This document shows, piece by piece, positions 30,753 through 41,662 of a stretch of DNA of 64,000 nt (within the stretch, counting starts at the first letter, position 1; the number at the start of each line of letters is the position of its first letter). The position numbers were made by a program, and so were the translations under genes. The notes beneath the pieces are model-generated. The model was not told the DNA's origin and searched no databases. It worked only from the letters and a program-made list of their open reading frames with translations. The stretch comes from Akanthomyces muscarius (taxonomy: Eukaryota; Ascomycota; Sordariomycetes; Hypocreales; Cordycipitaceae), in contig NC_079245.1 in assembly GCF_028009165.1 (NCBI RefSeq), forward strand, positions 186,001 through 250,000, read 5' to 3'.

Positions 30753-33700
30753 GGCACGGAGAGAAGAGTCGAAGAGGGTGGGCGCACGAGACAGCGAGCG
30801 CCAGCCAGCCAGACGAGGGCAGCTTGAGGCAGGCAGGAATGGGAGCATTGAAAAAAATATAAAAAATAAAATAAGCATTTTAATGCAGACAAATAAAAGT
30901 GCGCCAGAAAGTGGGCTCCGTCCAGCGTCAGCCAGTAAAGAACTGTCGAAACTAGTTTAGCTTTGCGTTCTGGGGGGCTGGCATGGATGGACATGGCCAT
31001 TGAACGAGGCGTTTTTGCCCCAGCACCCAGCAGTGGACCAGCACGACGCAGCGCTGTGAGTGGCTGGCTATTGAGGTGCGAAATGCCGCCCCAGCTGCGC
31101 CAAGGTCAGCCCGGTAGCCCAAACTGGCAAAACGTCCTCGAACGCCGGAGCATAGACACGGTGTTTGCTTGGATATATGCACTGTAAGAAGACGCGCATT
31201 CAGGCGGTGATGCACAGTGCCGAAAACATGCCATTCGTCCTCGTGGCAGACGTTGCTGGCGCTGGTCTGGTCTGGTCTGGAGGATGCCAGTCGCTCCCTA
31301 TTTTAGCTCCCTATTTTAGCTGACGTTGGTGGCTGCCCATTTTTAGCACAAACTCCTCCCAACTACTGGGTACTTGGTAGGTAGTCTTCAGCACTGTCTC
31401 GCATCACAAATGTCTCTCTGCTGTCTGCCCAGTAATTAAATACATTCTGCAGAAGCCAGTAGCCATCAACTGGTACATGTCAACATACTCAAACTCTTCC
31501 ACCAGCCCCATCAACTCATCGTCTCATCATCCTCTGCACTGTCGTCGAATCCCCCCAGAACCAACTACATTCTTGTCAGTCCACTCTCACCACAAACCCA
31601 CATTCACTGCCCCGAAATCATGCCATCTCACCCATAATGGCCTCGTTGCCTCCCAGCCAGCCTGTAGGATTCCCGGCCTCACCCAGACCACGGTACCGAG
31701 CTTACTTTCGTCTGGTCTTCCTGTAATGATATGGGGGGGGGAAATGACCAGTAAACTGCTGGTACTTGCTCCGACTGCTCACCTGCTTGACGAACCGACC
31801 TGTAACGTCACCTCCAGCCAGCAAGTGCTGACGAGCCCAGCCCTCACTTGACGCTCGCACCCAGCGTGGCCTGAAATACTAACCCAGCTTGAGCGTCTGC
31901 ACCGACGCTACTGCATTGCCACGGGGCCGCAAGCACGATCCATCGCCCATCAGTGCGCCATCCATCGTCTCCATCCCGAATCCCATGAAGAAATAAAAAA
32001 CTGGTTTGGTCGCCGATGGCAGTTATTGCTGGTACAGTTCTAGTATTGCTGTTCTTTTACTAATCGTTCGATCGAGGATCCTCGATATGCTCCAGTCTAC
32101 GGTCCAGTTCGACACACCATTCACCACGGGCTGGCTGCCAGCGCGTGCACACAGCCGACTGCCCGTCCAACGTGTCAATGCCAGCATCATCGCTCTCATA
32201 AGATCCAGAAATCCGGAACAAGCGATAGAATGTCTAGAGAAGATTCCCAAGACAGCTGATTTCATTGCATCTCCCTGCAATCCGCATCAGTTCTCCAAGT
32301 CGCAGGTCCATCACCCAATTGTGTACCAGTAGGTACTTGCCAACACGTCCGCGTACATGACACGCACAACAATGGGTGTAATAATAGCCAAAGAATCGCA
32401 CCAGAAGCACCAAAAGAACTTGTTCCCCTGCCCGCCGTTTTTCTCCCTTGTAATCTTAAATAGCTGCATCAAAGTGCTGTAATAGGAACACACTTCATTC
32501 CAGCCATCCAAGCCCATTGCCCATATCCAGCTGGACCTCTCGTGCCACTCTTCCCCAGGCGAGCTACATACAGCGGTCGCCTCGCTGGAATGCAGCGTCA
32601 GGGGTGCCAAGTTACAGCAGGCCTCCCACTGAATATTCCTCCTGTCCTCACTGCACTGGCCGCATGGTCGTCAACTTCTTCCCTCTGGCGCAGCAAAGAC
32701 ACTTTGAAACGCGCCGTCTTCGAGTCCATGAACGCTCCAACGCCAACTGCCCGCATCTAGATGCGATCGCCAACTGCATGACTGTCGGTATGCTGCTCGA
32801 GTCAACTGACCTGAACCAAACGTCCTCTGCATTGAAAAGGCCAGTACTTTGTAACCATACGAACAAGCGAGCCATGCATCTCAATAGCCAGCTCTTCATG
32901 TCGACAACGTCGCGCCATCATGATGACAGCCCAGATGTGATCCTACCACGACTGCGCTTATTGCTTCTGTGGCTCTTTATGCCGCCTTCATGTAATTAAT
33001 ATCCGCAGGGCTCGCGAGACGCAAGAATCCCAGTCCTCGCATCCTCTCAATCTCGACAGCCAGCCATCATGCATCACCCATCCACCCATCCCACCGTTAC
33101 ACTGCATATTCCCACCGCCCGTCCGTTATTAGCCAAGGCTGAAGGAGAAGCAAATACACACTTCTCTCCTTGTCCACATGCGTCTCGACTTTGCACGTGT
33201 AGATGCACATCACCGCTGCATCATCCATCGTAGCAGCCACACGCTCTCCCTGCGAAGCGATTCACTTTTCAGCCCATGTCTCTCTGCCAGTATTCATCGT
33301 CCTCTCCTCATCCTTCTGCCGAGGTCTGCTGGCTGGCTCGAACCGGCCTGGTCCAGCTCGCTCGAAAGCTGCTGCCTGCGATTCTGAGACAGGCCACATA
33401 TCTGACGCCGCCAATGGCGCGTCCGCCGGTCTCTAATGCGCACGCACACAGCTTTTCAGTGCACATCTCTGTACTTTGCCCTGATGAACACCCGTCGGCG
33501 GCCCCGAGGCGCCTTGTCTGTCCCAGTTACACACGATGACGCTCTTCCCGTCACTCCTTCACCAATCGACCCCGAGCGCCGCCTCATTTTTCCTTTCTTC
33601 TTTTAGTTGTTTTTTTGGTTGTCAAGTGTCCGCCTTCCCTCACCGTAACCCGAAACCCGCCCTGCTTCGCTGTGGAGGGGCCGGCCACCCAGCCTCACCG

Positions 33701-34794
33701 ACTGACTTTGGCACCTCGTGATGACGGTACGCGGTTCTAGCCTCTAAACTCCACCCTCCCAGATTCTCGTGCCCTCCCACTCCTTGACCGATCGCCCGAC
33801 GGTTGTCGTGCACCTACAATTCACAGTGTGGCTCATCAAGGAGGGAACAATCTACGCGTACCTGAAATCAGATGCGGGGAGACGATGATTCAACAACCTA
33901 ACCTATTGTTCGGTCCGAAACTGCCATTCCAAAGCCGCACAAGGCTGCCGGCAGCAAACGACCATACGAGAACCCCTAAAAAGGTTTACAGGTCGTACAG
34001 TAATGCTTGGTGTGTAAAATTGTAATGCTGTTGTCCTACGCCTTGGGACTTTTTGGTTTCGTGTTGTTTCGCGCGCATGGCCACTGCAATCTCGCCAAAT
34101 GCCAGCCCCCGGGTAAATACCAGGCAATTCACGCGCGGAACGCATCGCCATGTATCGGAGAAATTTTGAGACTTCTTTTCCCAGACCGGGGTTTTTCCTT
34201 TTCAAAGTGTAGACAGAACAGAATCTTTAATTAAACCTGACTTGGCAACATTATTCCCAGCAGTTGCCGACTCGGCGCAACTCGACTCCTCCGCGCTCCA
34301 AGCCATATAATTCTCCGAAGAAGCTGCTTTCGATCTCAGATCCCGCTCTTCAAGGTCCATAATACAGTCTCATTTTGTTCTCTCTTAAAAACAGTCAAAC
34401 TAGGCATATTTGGGCCTCTTAAAATAACCGGAAAACAGGGTTGGATCTGGGTTAAATGGGCGTTTGGCCTCAAACGATCTGATGATACCCTGCAGGAAAT
34501 TCAACCACCGAAATGTGCCATGATTGCGACATGGACCCCAAGTTACGATCTGTAAGAAACGGCCTGTGGTTCGTCAACTAGTTCAGATGACTATGCAACG
34601 TACAACGTCGATAGAGTTTGGACTAATATCCCAACGGTCGCGTTGCCACTGCCTCAAACTTTATTAACAGTAGCTTGGGAAAACCACGCCAGGCTTGCGA
34701 AAGTTTAGCTTAAGTCACGAGTACAAAAAGCGAGGCGTCACTTTTCTAACAAGCACGCTTAAGAAAATTGATCTGTTTTTGCTGATTTGTTTTT

Positions 34795-34832
34795 TAAAAA
34801 AAAAAAAGAAAAAAAAAAAAAAAAAAAAAAAG
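34795..34832. repeat. Interrupted poly-A run
   Basis: About 37 A with a single G interruption. It lies in AT-richer sequence 330 bp from the stop of the 5-phosphatase gene. No target-site duplication or retroposon body was seen next to it. Confidence 0.85.
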
Positions 34833-35157
34833 AGAATATACTCTGTCGCGGTGTACCCGAGGTCGCCGCGCTTGGAGTCTCTGACTGCTGTAGAGGCTTT
34901 ATGTAAAAATATACAACAGTTGAAACACCACAAAAATAAAAATAAAAACAGCACAAGTTTAGAGTAGAAAGAATCAATCTATAGAATTATTCAACTAAAA
35001 GTGTAGCATAACACCGCGCAACGTATATCATTAATGCCCAATTCCAACCATCAACGCCATTCCGCCAGTACGCCAGACATCATTCCCGCCGCCACATCGT
35101 CCTCGCCCTCGTCAACACTCTCTCCCGCCTTCGCCGCTTCCGCCGCCTCTGGCCCTC

Positions 35158-38070
35158 CTAGTCCTGCATCTCCAGGCTCAAAAACAGCTCGAGCATCGTG
35201 CGCTCCCTCTCCCTCGCCGCCCTGTCCTTGCTCCCCTCGCCGCTTCCGCTGCGAAATGCCAGCGGCGCCATAATCTCCGCGTAGCGCCTCTCTCTGGCCT
35301 TTCGCTTCTTGGCCGCGGCGTCCGTCTCGCTGCCCTTACGGAAGCTCAGCCTCCGCTGCAGGCCCTGCGTGCGAGACTCGGCTGTCGCGGGAGTCAGCTC
35401 CCTCGCCACGCGCGCGAGCGTCGACGTCAGGAACACAAAGGCAATGTTGTGGTTGGGAGCCGCGGACAGCACGTCCAGAATCTTCATCTTGGTGTCGGCC
35501 CATGCGCTCTGCGGCAGTGCGGCGAGCGACGACGGGAAAGTGGTGGCGAGCCGCGCGCACATTTGCGCCGTTACGAGGCCGTCAGTCAGCGAGGCGAGGA
35601 AGAGCAGCAGTACAGACGACAGGAGTTCAAGCTTGTGCGACGATGGCAGCTCAACGGGCAGCACCTCGGTGACAGAGGGGCCATCCGTGTCCAGCGCGGC
35701 AATGACGCATGCCTGGACGGCCTCCTTTTCCTCGGCGCCCAGGGAGTAGCCTCCGGCGTCAAAGGGCCAGCCGGCTTCGCCCGGAAGCGACATATTCTCG
35801 AGCATGGCAGCGTCGGCAATGCAGCGCTCGGCCAGCGTCTGGATGGCCTCTGTCAGCTTAAACAGCTCGCGCGGCGCCGAGCAGTGGACATCGGAGTCGT
35901 ACGGAATTGCTCCGCGGATATTCCTGTCTTGCAGAAACTTGCGGATGCCGCCCTCCGGTACGCGGATGAGCTCATCAATCGACCGCCCAAAACAGCTGGG
36001 CAGCCACTGGCCGCGCACGGTGATGAAGTGATCTCTGCCTTTGTCAACACGAAGAACAAGCACTTCTTCAGTTGAAGCGTGTCCGTCATTGAGGGCCCGT
36101 AGAAAAGGAATCGACGAAACCTGGCCCTCGAGTATTGCCGTCACAGTCTCGCCCGGTTCAAGCATAACATTCGGGCCAATCACCTCACCGCTGCCGTCGG
36201 ACTTGGTGAACGAGGTTTTAAGCCAGCCGTGTGACTGAATGCCATCGTCAGAGTCGTCCATGGCTGGTCTATCCATAAAAGAAAAGCTCGCTGGTACGCC
36301 ACCCGTGTTGGCAATGGTCATGGAGCTGCTCTTTATCGCCAGGAAACTGAGGTGCCCCATGTCCACCATGTTGGCATCTTGCGTTGCATCGCCTTCGAGC
36401 ACGAGAGTGATCACAGGGCGTCCCTCGTTTTCAGCACGGTCAAGCTGTCGCGCAACTTCGGCGTGTACCTTGGCTTTCTCTTCTGGTATCACACAGTCGC
36501 AGGTGAGCGTGAAAATAGACGCCAGCGGCTTGTGGTCTGACGAAAGGATTCGCTGATAGGAAGTGTATAGTTCAAGCCTGACCCGGTCTATAGCCGCAGT
36601 TTCAGGCTCGCCTTGAGCCTCGTTTTCGTCGTATACATCATATGCGTAGCCTGGATCAGCAGATGATTCGGGCTCCTGCTCTTCGCCGTCCTCTTCTGGA
36701 TCGTAGCTAAACAGCACGTCTTCGTCGGCATCGATTCCGCGAGACTTCATCTCCTCATCCTTTTTCTTGGCGGCCTCTTCATCCATGACTCTCTTTTCAA
36801 ACTCGTGCTTGTACTCTCGGGTGCGGTACAGTATGCGGTCACACCAGCTGGGAGCGCGCCGCTTTTCGCTGGAATCAAAGAGCGCCACGGTGCCGACGTC
36901 ATATTTATATGTAGGCAAAAATGTAATCGGCCCCTCTTTCCATCCATCGTGAAAGGCTTTTCGACCCGCAATGACCTGACGCAGCTGATCATGTGGTAGC
37001 AAGGAATCGAGCGTGGCCTGCAAAGAAGCTGGATCTTGGCTGGGATCTTCGGGAAAGTCGTCTGGGTCGGGTAAAGATGTTTCTGAGTCGAAACTCTGCT
37101 CTCTGCTGTGGTTGACGGTGGAAAATGTTATCGCATCATCGTCGCTCTCTGAATCTTTCATGACAATAACGGGGTCGCCATCGAGAGGCTGTGGTGGCTT
37201 GTCGCTGCTCGTGTCGTATTCGCCACGCGTGTGCAGCGTCAGTATCCTTCGGATGTCATCGCCAGGGAGGCTCCCAAGGCGAAAGTTCAAGTCGCCCAAC
37301 CAAAAGGTAAAGTCTTCGTCGCCAAAACGAGCGCCAGTGTCCTCGACAACGCCATTATTGACCACCGGATCAAATTGAATCTTGGAAGCGATTTGCGCCA
37401 CGTCCCAGCAGCGACGGTCAACATAGCTCGAACCTGCGCCACTAGCCAGGTGCGAGTTGATAAAGACCATGCGTGTAGTCTCGCCGATAACGATTCGCGT
37501 CGCAACGGCACCTTTGTTCCCAAAGTATCCCAGGAGGCCAGTGCCTATTTGCTGGGTGCTGACATTGCTCACGTGTTTGGCAACTTCGCTCGAGGCATAT
37601 ACAAGCGTCAATAGCCCAATCATTTGCTCAGCCGAAACAAACTCGTAGCCTGCGGGAATGGCGGCCTCAACAGCCGACTGCCATTTTGTAATCTGACTAT
37701 TGCTCTCGGTGTATACACGGTTCACGTATTCCTTTGTGGTATTCAAGTCGACGACCTCTTGGAGGCCGAGGACGTAGAGGTCGATGGCATCGCCGGCCGC
37801 TTTTGGGTCGTCGGGGTTGGCAGACACGGCCAGCTTGGTAAAGTCATTTGTGAGGCCCTCGTCGCGAAAGAACCAGCTGCCAATATCTTTGTCAGTGCCA
37901 GGGCAGCCCGCCGTGTTCCAAGAGCCAATCTTGACACGTAGATTGCGCTGGCCCATGTACTCGGATCGTCGGAGGGTGAGCGCGTGGGCGAGCGAGTGCG
38001 GCGTAGAAAGGGGCGCATCACCACCCTCAGAGGCCTCCGAGCGAACGGAGCTGTCGCGCGCCGTCTGCAT
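35158..38070 (-). CDS. OCRL/INPP5B-type inositol polyphosphate 5-phosphatase with ASH and RhoGAP-like domains
   Basis: Intronless, 970 aa. The N-terminal 5-phosphatase domain (about 45-530) has the Mg2+/catalytic blocks SWNTAG, LGLQEVVD, NKGAVATR, NSHLASG, WLGDLNFR, APSWCDRILYR and SSDHKPL. It contains an acidic, low-complexity insert (about 300-360) and a second acidic loop near 440-490. Residues ~560-700 form an ASH-type beta domain (LEGDATQDANMVDMGHLSFLAIKSS). The C-terminal part (~720-930) resembles the RhoGAP domain of OCRL (EGGIRKFLQDRNIRG..., HKLELLSSVLLLFLASL). No obvious arginine finger was identified, as in the inactive OCRL domain. It should dephosphorylate PI(4,5)P2 and related lipids on endosomal/Golgi membranes. 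It is divergent from DCP1 with a 507-bp shared promoter. Confidence 0.9.
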   Translation of the reverse strand: MQTARDSSVRSEASEGGDAPLSTPHSLAHALTLRRSEYMGQRNLRVKIGSWNTAGCPGTDKDIGSWFFRDEGLTNDFTKLAVSANPDDPKAAGDAIDLYVLGLQEVVDLNTTKEYVNRVYTESNSQITKWQSAVEAAIPAGYEFVSAEQMIGLLTLVYASSEVAKHVSNVSTQQIGTGLLGYFGNKGAVATRIVIGETTRMVFINSHLASGAGSSYVDRRCWDVAQIASKIQFDPVVNNGVVEDTGARFGDEDFTFWLGDLNFRLGSLPGDDIRRILTLHTRGEYDTSSDKPPQPLDGDPVIVMKDSESDDDAITFSTVNHSREQSFDSETSLPDPDDFPEDPSQDPASLQATLDSLLPHDQLRQVIAGRKAFHDGWKEGPITFLPTYKYDVGTVALFDSSEKRRAPSWCDRILYRTREYKHEFEKRVMDEEAAKKKDEEMKSRGIDADEDVLFSYDPEEDGEEQEPESSADPGYAYDVYDENEAQGEPETAAIDRVRLELYTSYQRILSSDHKPLASIFTLTCDCVIPEEKAKVHAEVARQLDRAENEGRPVITLVLEGDATQDANMVDMGHLSFLAIKSSSMTIANTGGVPASFSFMDRPAMDDSDDGIQSHGWLKTSFTKSDGSGEVIGPNVMLEPGETVTAILEGQVSSIPFLRALNDGHASTEEVLVLRVDKGRDHFITVRGQWLPSCFGRSIDELIRVPEGGIRKFLQDRNIRGAIPYDSDVHCSAPRELFKLTEAIQTLAERCIADAAMLENMSLPGEAGWPFDAGGYSLGAEEKEAVQACVIAALDTDGPSVTEVLPVELPSSHKLELLSSVLLLFLASLTDGLVTAQMCARLATTFPSSLAALPQSAWADTKMKILDVLSAAPNHNIAFVFLTSTLARVARELTPATAESRTQGLQRRLSFRKGSETDAAAKKRKARERRYAEIMAPLAFRSGSGEGSKDRAARERERTMLELFLSLEMQD

Positions 38071-38577
38071 CGTGTGGTAGCTGGAGGAGGAGCGCTGCGA
38101 TCTGCGGCGGCGGAAATCGAGTTCAGCGGATCGTTGTCTGACGTGCTATATCATGACGCGGAGCCGGGGTGGGTATAGTGTATTGGTATAATGATAAAAG
38201 CCAGGCCAAAGATGCTGGGATTAGATAAATTAGGAAAACTAAAATGGCACACGGGCTTGGTTGAAGAAGCAAGGCGCTCGGTAGTGCGCCTGGGCCCTGG
38301 GGAATCGTCCCTCCCCCACAGTGACGTGACGACCGCATCCAGGCCGCATCGAGCCCCACCAAATCAAGGCCGCCTCTGAGATTTGATGTGGCTGCCAGAT
38401 AAGGCTTCAATTTAACCACTGCATTATACCCACGCAAAACCACAAACGCTTCCGCGACGAAACGGCAGCTAGCCCTTCAATCTGACGATCCTACCGACAT
38501 ACCTGGCAAGACTTGATACCATCTACTCGTCCCCAAGGCTGCGGCCTCCCTCCACAGCCTCCTTCCCATCACACATC
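38071..38577. promoter_or_regulatory. Divergent promoter between 5-phosphatase and DCP1
   Basis: 507 bp separate the two start codons. The stretch just before the DCP1 ATG (38510-38577) is pyrimidine-rich, typical of a fungal leader. No specific factor site was recognised. Confidence 0.5.
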
Positions 38578-39240
38578 ATGAGCCGCGCGACACCACGAAA
38601 AGCCCGTGGCCACAAGCGCCAACCCTCGAACCTTATCCCTGCCATCTCCGACTACGAGTCCGACGCGGCCGCCGCTGCCCAGCAGTCGTACGCGCCGCCG
38701 CCTCCGCGCAACAATACCGAGCTCAACGTCGCCGTCCTCCAGCGCTACGTGCCCTCCATCTTCAGCATCCTCAGCATCGCCGCCAATGCCGTCGTCTACA
38801 CCTTTGACAGCGTCGCCGAGAACTGGGAGAAGTCGGGCGTCGAGGGCACCCTGTTTGTGTGTACCCAGTCCCCGCTGCCCGACGACCCCGACAACACGCC
38901 CCGCGCGTGCGTCTTTGTGCTCAACCGCCGCGGCCTCGGCAACGTCATTGTCGATCTCGCCCAGGTCAGCCACGTCGAGATTGCGGGGGAGCTGGTCATC
39001 CTGAGGGTGGAGGGCGCGTGGGCAGAGGGTGAGAGGGTGCTGGGTATTTGGATGCACAATGACCGCGAGGAGACGAGGCAGGTCAATGGTGCCATGATCC
39101 AGGAGTGCTGGGGAATTGCGCGATCAGCGGGTGCCGTGGAGAATCAGCGGCAAGAGGCCGGCCCGGCGATGCAAGCTATCGGAAAGCCTCTGACTCTGAA
39201 TGAGCTTTTTGGGAAGCAAGCAGTCAACCAGGGACAATAA
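38578..39240 (+). CDS. dcp1: mRNA-decapping protein DCP1
   Basis: Single exon, 220 aa. After a basic N-terminus (MSRATPRKARGHKRQPSN) the EVH1-like DCP1 fold starts at ~45: NVAVLQRYVPSIFSILSIAANAVVYTFD, then ENWEKSGVEGTLFVC, FVLNRRGLGNVIVDL, LVILRVEGA and VLGIWMHNDREETRQV. These are the hallmark blocks of DCP1. The protein activates the catalytic subunit DCP2 to remove mRNA caps and localises to P-bodies. The tail (GKPLTLNELFGKQ) is short, with no extended C-terminal trimerisation segment. It converges on the Hob3 gene, whose stop lies 314 bp away. Confidence 0.9.
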   Translation: MSRATPRKARGHKRQPSNLIPAISDYESDAAAAAQQSYAPPPPRNNTELNVAVLQRYVPSIFSILSIAANAVVYTFDSVAENWEKSGVEGTLFVCTQSPLPDDPDNTPRACVFVLNRRGLGNVIVDLAQVSHVEIAGELVILRVEGAWAEGERVLGIWMHNDREETRQVNGAMIQECWGIARSAGAVENQRQEAGPAMQAIGKPLTLNELFGKQAVNQGQ

Positions 39241-39554
39241 GCTAGCAGGGACACAAGTGCAGGGGCACGAATTAGAAGGGGGATGAGATAAAGAGACACG
39301 AGCCTGCGGAGCACCGTTGCATTGAAATCATGGCGAATGGCGCAATATATCAACATAATCCATACTTTCATGACACTATTCCCACGACTCGAAAGCTGAA
39401 GCTGGCCTAAAACGCGAGGTATAAAACTGTATACCTGACTTCATTAACCCGTTAGCTTGGCAGGCTATCATCTATATAAAACCAAGAAATCACGTGTACG
39501 CCGCGAACTATAATGCATGGCTCCCCGAGCTACCCAACCGTTTTCACATTTCCA
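39241..39554. other. Convergent terminator region of DCP1 and Hob3
   Basis: 314 bp between two stop codons on opposite strands. It is AT-rich around 39460-39520, so polyadenylation signals of both genes must share this space. Confidence 0.5.
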
Positions 39555-40539
39555 TTATACCGTTCCGCTTATGCTCAGCTCCCGAATCTCGTTGAGCACC
39601 TCCTCTACCCTGGCATCCAGCTGCCCGTCGGCGTAAAAGTCACGCGTGTCGGCGTCCAGGTACTGCTGGACCTGCGCCATGCGCGAGTAGGCCTCGGCGC
39701 AGAAGCGCAGCTGGATCTTGACGAGCGCCTCGAAGCTGGGGTCCAGATACGGCACGCGCAGCTCAATCAGCTGGGGCAGCTCGGTGCTCAGCTGCTCGTT
39801 GAGCTGCTCGTACAGCTGCTTGGCCATGTCGAGCTCCTTTTCCGTGCGCGGCAGCTTGGTAGCGTCCTTGTCGGGCTTGTCGACCAGGCGCTTGACCTTG
39901 GCCCGCAGCGCGTCGTAGTCGAGCAGCTTGTGCGCGCGCTTCTTGATGCACTCGTTGACGTCGGGGAAGTAGGCGCAGAACCGCGAGATGGGCTCCAGCA
40001 CCGTCGTCTGGTACGGTCCGTCGAGGGCTTTGATGGTTTCCGCGTCGAGGTCCTCGACGGCTTGCTTGTAACTGCGGCTAACCCCGTCGCTCGCGCCGGA
40101 ATCGCCGTAGAAGGCGTCAATCGTCTCGGCGATTCGCATTTGCGACGCCGTCATGGCTGCGTTTGTTAGTTCGGCCAACTGGTTCAGAAGCAGAAGAGGG
40201 CCTACCTCTGAGGGAGTCTAAGTAGCCTTTGGACTCTTTCTGTAATCGTAGCGAGGCGGCTTCCATGGTCTTGAAGCGTCTGCGGGGGTCAGCGGCTGCG
40301 AGATCTGGCCAAGTTTCGCAAGTCGTACCTCTCTTCCACCTCGTAATCGCGATCGTTTGTCTTTTCAACATGACCTGCGTTCCATTAGTATACCCTTCGC
40401 GGAAGGGAAGATATTGTTCCGCTCACCTGTCTTCATCATCACCTGCGTCGTCGCGCGGTTTACATTCTTCTTGAACCCTGTTGCACATTAGCCCCTCATT
40501 CGCCGAACTTTGCAGAGATCGCGTACCCGCCCACGACAT
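39555..40539 (-). CDS. hob3: BAR-domain protein Hob3/Rvs161 (amphiphysin family)
   Basis: Five exons on the minus strand: 40527-40539 (13 nt only), 40427-40477, 40329-40374, 40206-40279 and 39555-40156. They join to 262 codons (261 aa), the usual Rvs161 size. Introns of 48-52 nt have GT-AG borders. The start MSWAGFKKNVNR...QVMMKTGHVEKT is the N-terminal amphipathic helix of the family. The BAR coiled-coil region follows (EERRFKTMEAASLRLQKESKGYL, MRIAETIDAFYG, DYDALRAKVKRL, EKELDMAKQLYEQLNEQL). No SH3 domain is present, as expected. It bends and senses membranes in endocytosis and organises actin and Cdc42. The 13-nt first exon makes automatic prediction easy to miss. Confidence 0.95.
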
Positions 40540-41059
40540 GATGCCGGATTTCGCAGATGTTCCTCGTTATAAGATTTAGTATCTGAACGGTGTGAAGTGC
40601 AGAGATGCGCGGTCGACAAATTCGCAGCGAGGCGGGATGCCGTGGAGGAGTGAGAGAGCCTGATCAAGGTTGTGACGACTGGTCGCTGCGCAGCCACAAT
40701 GGCGGCCTTGATGGGGCTCATCGACGTCAGAGAGCTCAGCCACTGCCTGGCCGCAGTGCTGCACGTGACTACGCGCCAGTTCGCGCCGTGGGAGAGGACA
40801 AGATTCGATTATCATGTTTACCACAATGCAAAAGGAAATTCGCCAGAATTGATAATTTCAACTGTACAGCGTCAATTGAGCTGGGGTGCACGTAGAGTCG
40901 AGTGCAAGACGTCGTGCGCCAGAACTGGGGTGGCCCCTTTCAAAGCTCACTACGGAGTACATCAACCAGAGCTTGAGGCGTTCATTACCACTGCGTCACT
41001 TTGTCACGTTGCAGAGGCAAATGAGGTAGGGCACTGGGTATAAAATCGAATCGCCCAGC
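40540..41059. promoter_or_regulatory. Divergent promoter between Hob3 and peptidyl-tRNA hydrolase
   Basis: 520 bp between the two start codons. Open frames crossing it are not supported by composition or similarity. Confidence 0.5.
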
Positions 41060-41662
41060 ATGTCCAAATTCAACCCCAGATTCCTCATCGTCAGTCTCGG
41101 CAACCCCCTCCCCGAATACTCTAGCCTTCACTCAGCCGGTCATTTTGCCCTCCAGGGCCTCCCCAAGGTCCTGCGCCAACCTAGTCTCCAAAGCAGCAAA
41201 ATCGGCAAGCTCTCGTGCCTCGTCTCTCATGGCTCCAAGTATACGCTCATCCAGTCGCCCACATTCATGAACGTCAGCGGGCCCTTTGTCGTCAGTGCGT
41301 GGAAGGAGATGCTCAAGCAGCACGACGCGGCCTCGCTCAGCCTCGTGGTCCTGCACGACGAGCTGGAGAAGACGCTGGGACAGGCGGCGCTGGTCGCGTG
41401 GGACCGCAGCCCGCGCGGACACAACGGCATCAAGAGCGTGAAAAAGGCCCTGCGCGAGGACAAGTACCCGCAGAGCCCACTGGTGAGGATCGCGGTCGGC
41501 ATTGATCGGCCGCAGGCGCGCGACCCGGACACAGTGGCAAGGTACGTGCTGGATCCGATTTCCGCGGCCAAGCAGAGGGTCCTGGAGCAGGAGGTGCCGT
41601 GGGAGGTCAAGACGTTGTTGGAAGAGCTGGAAACGGACTGGCGAGGGCAGGTGGGGGGATGA
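41060..41662 (+). CDS. pth1: Peptidyl-tRNA hydrolase, bacterial-type (Pth1)
   Basis: Single exon, 200 aa. Pth family marks: FLIVSLGNPLPEY near the start, His24 in LHSAGHFAL (equivalent to the catalytic His of the bacterial enzyme), PTFMNVSG with the substrate-binding Asn, VLHDELE with the Asp that activates His, and RGHNGIKSVKKAL. It hydrolyses the ester bond of peptidyl-tRNA released by stalled ribosomes. Fungi commonly use this class in mitochondria. Here no clear presequence precedes MSKFNPR, so the location (cytosol or mitochondrion) is uncertain. The gene shares its promoter region with Hob3. Confidence 0.9.
   Translation: MSKFNPRFLIVSLGNPLPEYSSLHSAGHFALQGLPKVLRQPSLQSSKIGKLSCLVSHGSKYTLIQSPTFMNVSGPFVVSAWKEMLKQHDAASLSLVVLHDELEKTLGQAALVAWDRSPRGHNGIKSVKKALREDKYPQSPLVRIAVGIDRPQARDPDTVARYVLDPISAAKQRVLEQEVPWEVKTLLEELETDWRGQVGG

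Larger units (their letters stand above)
29914..35157. promoter_or_regulatory. 5.2-kb gene-free region upstream of the Zn2Cys6 regulator
   Basis: No coding gene can be supported. It holds a GAGC microsatellite, CTGGT repeats (31261-31279), a duplicated CTCCCTATTTTAG (31294-31320), TACC/GGTA motifs at 31369-31384 and 32325-32341, and a poly-A run. Much of the minus strand just upstream of the regulator is pyrimidine-rich, as for a long 5-prime leader. The right part abuts the end of the 5-phosphatase gene, so one or more unrecognised transcripts could lie between. Confidence 0.45.

Noticed and set aside
35309..36075. Plus-strand frames within the 5-phosphatase gene
   Set aside because: They are antisense shadows of the RhoGAP-like part. 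The minus strand is one continuous 970-codon gene.
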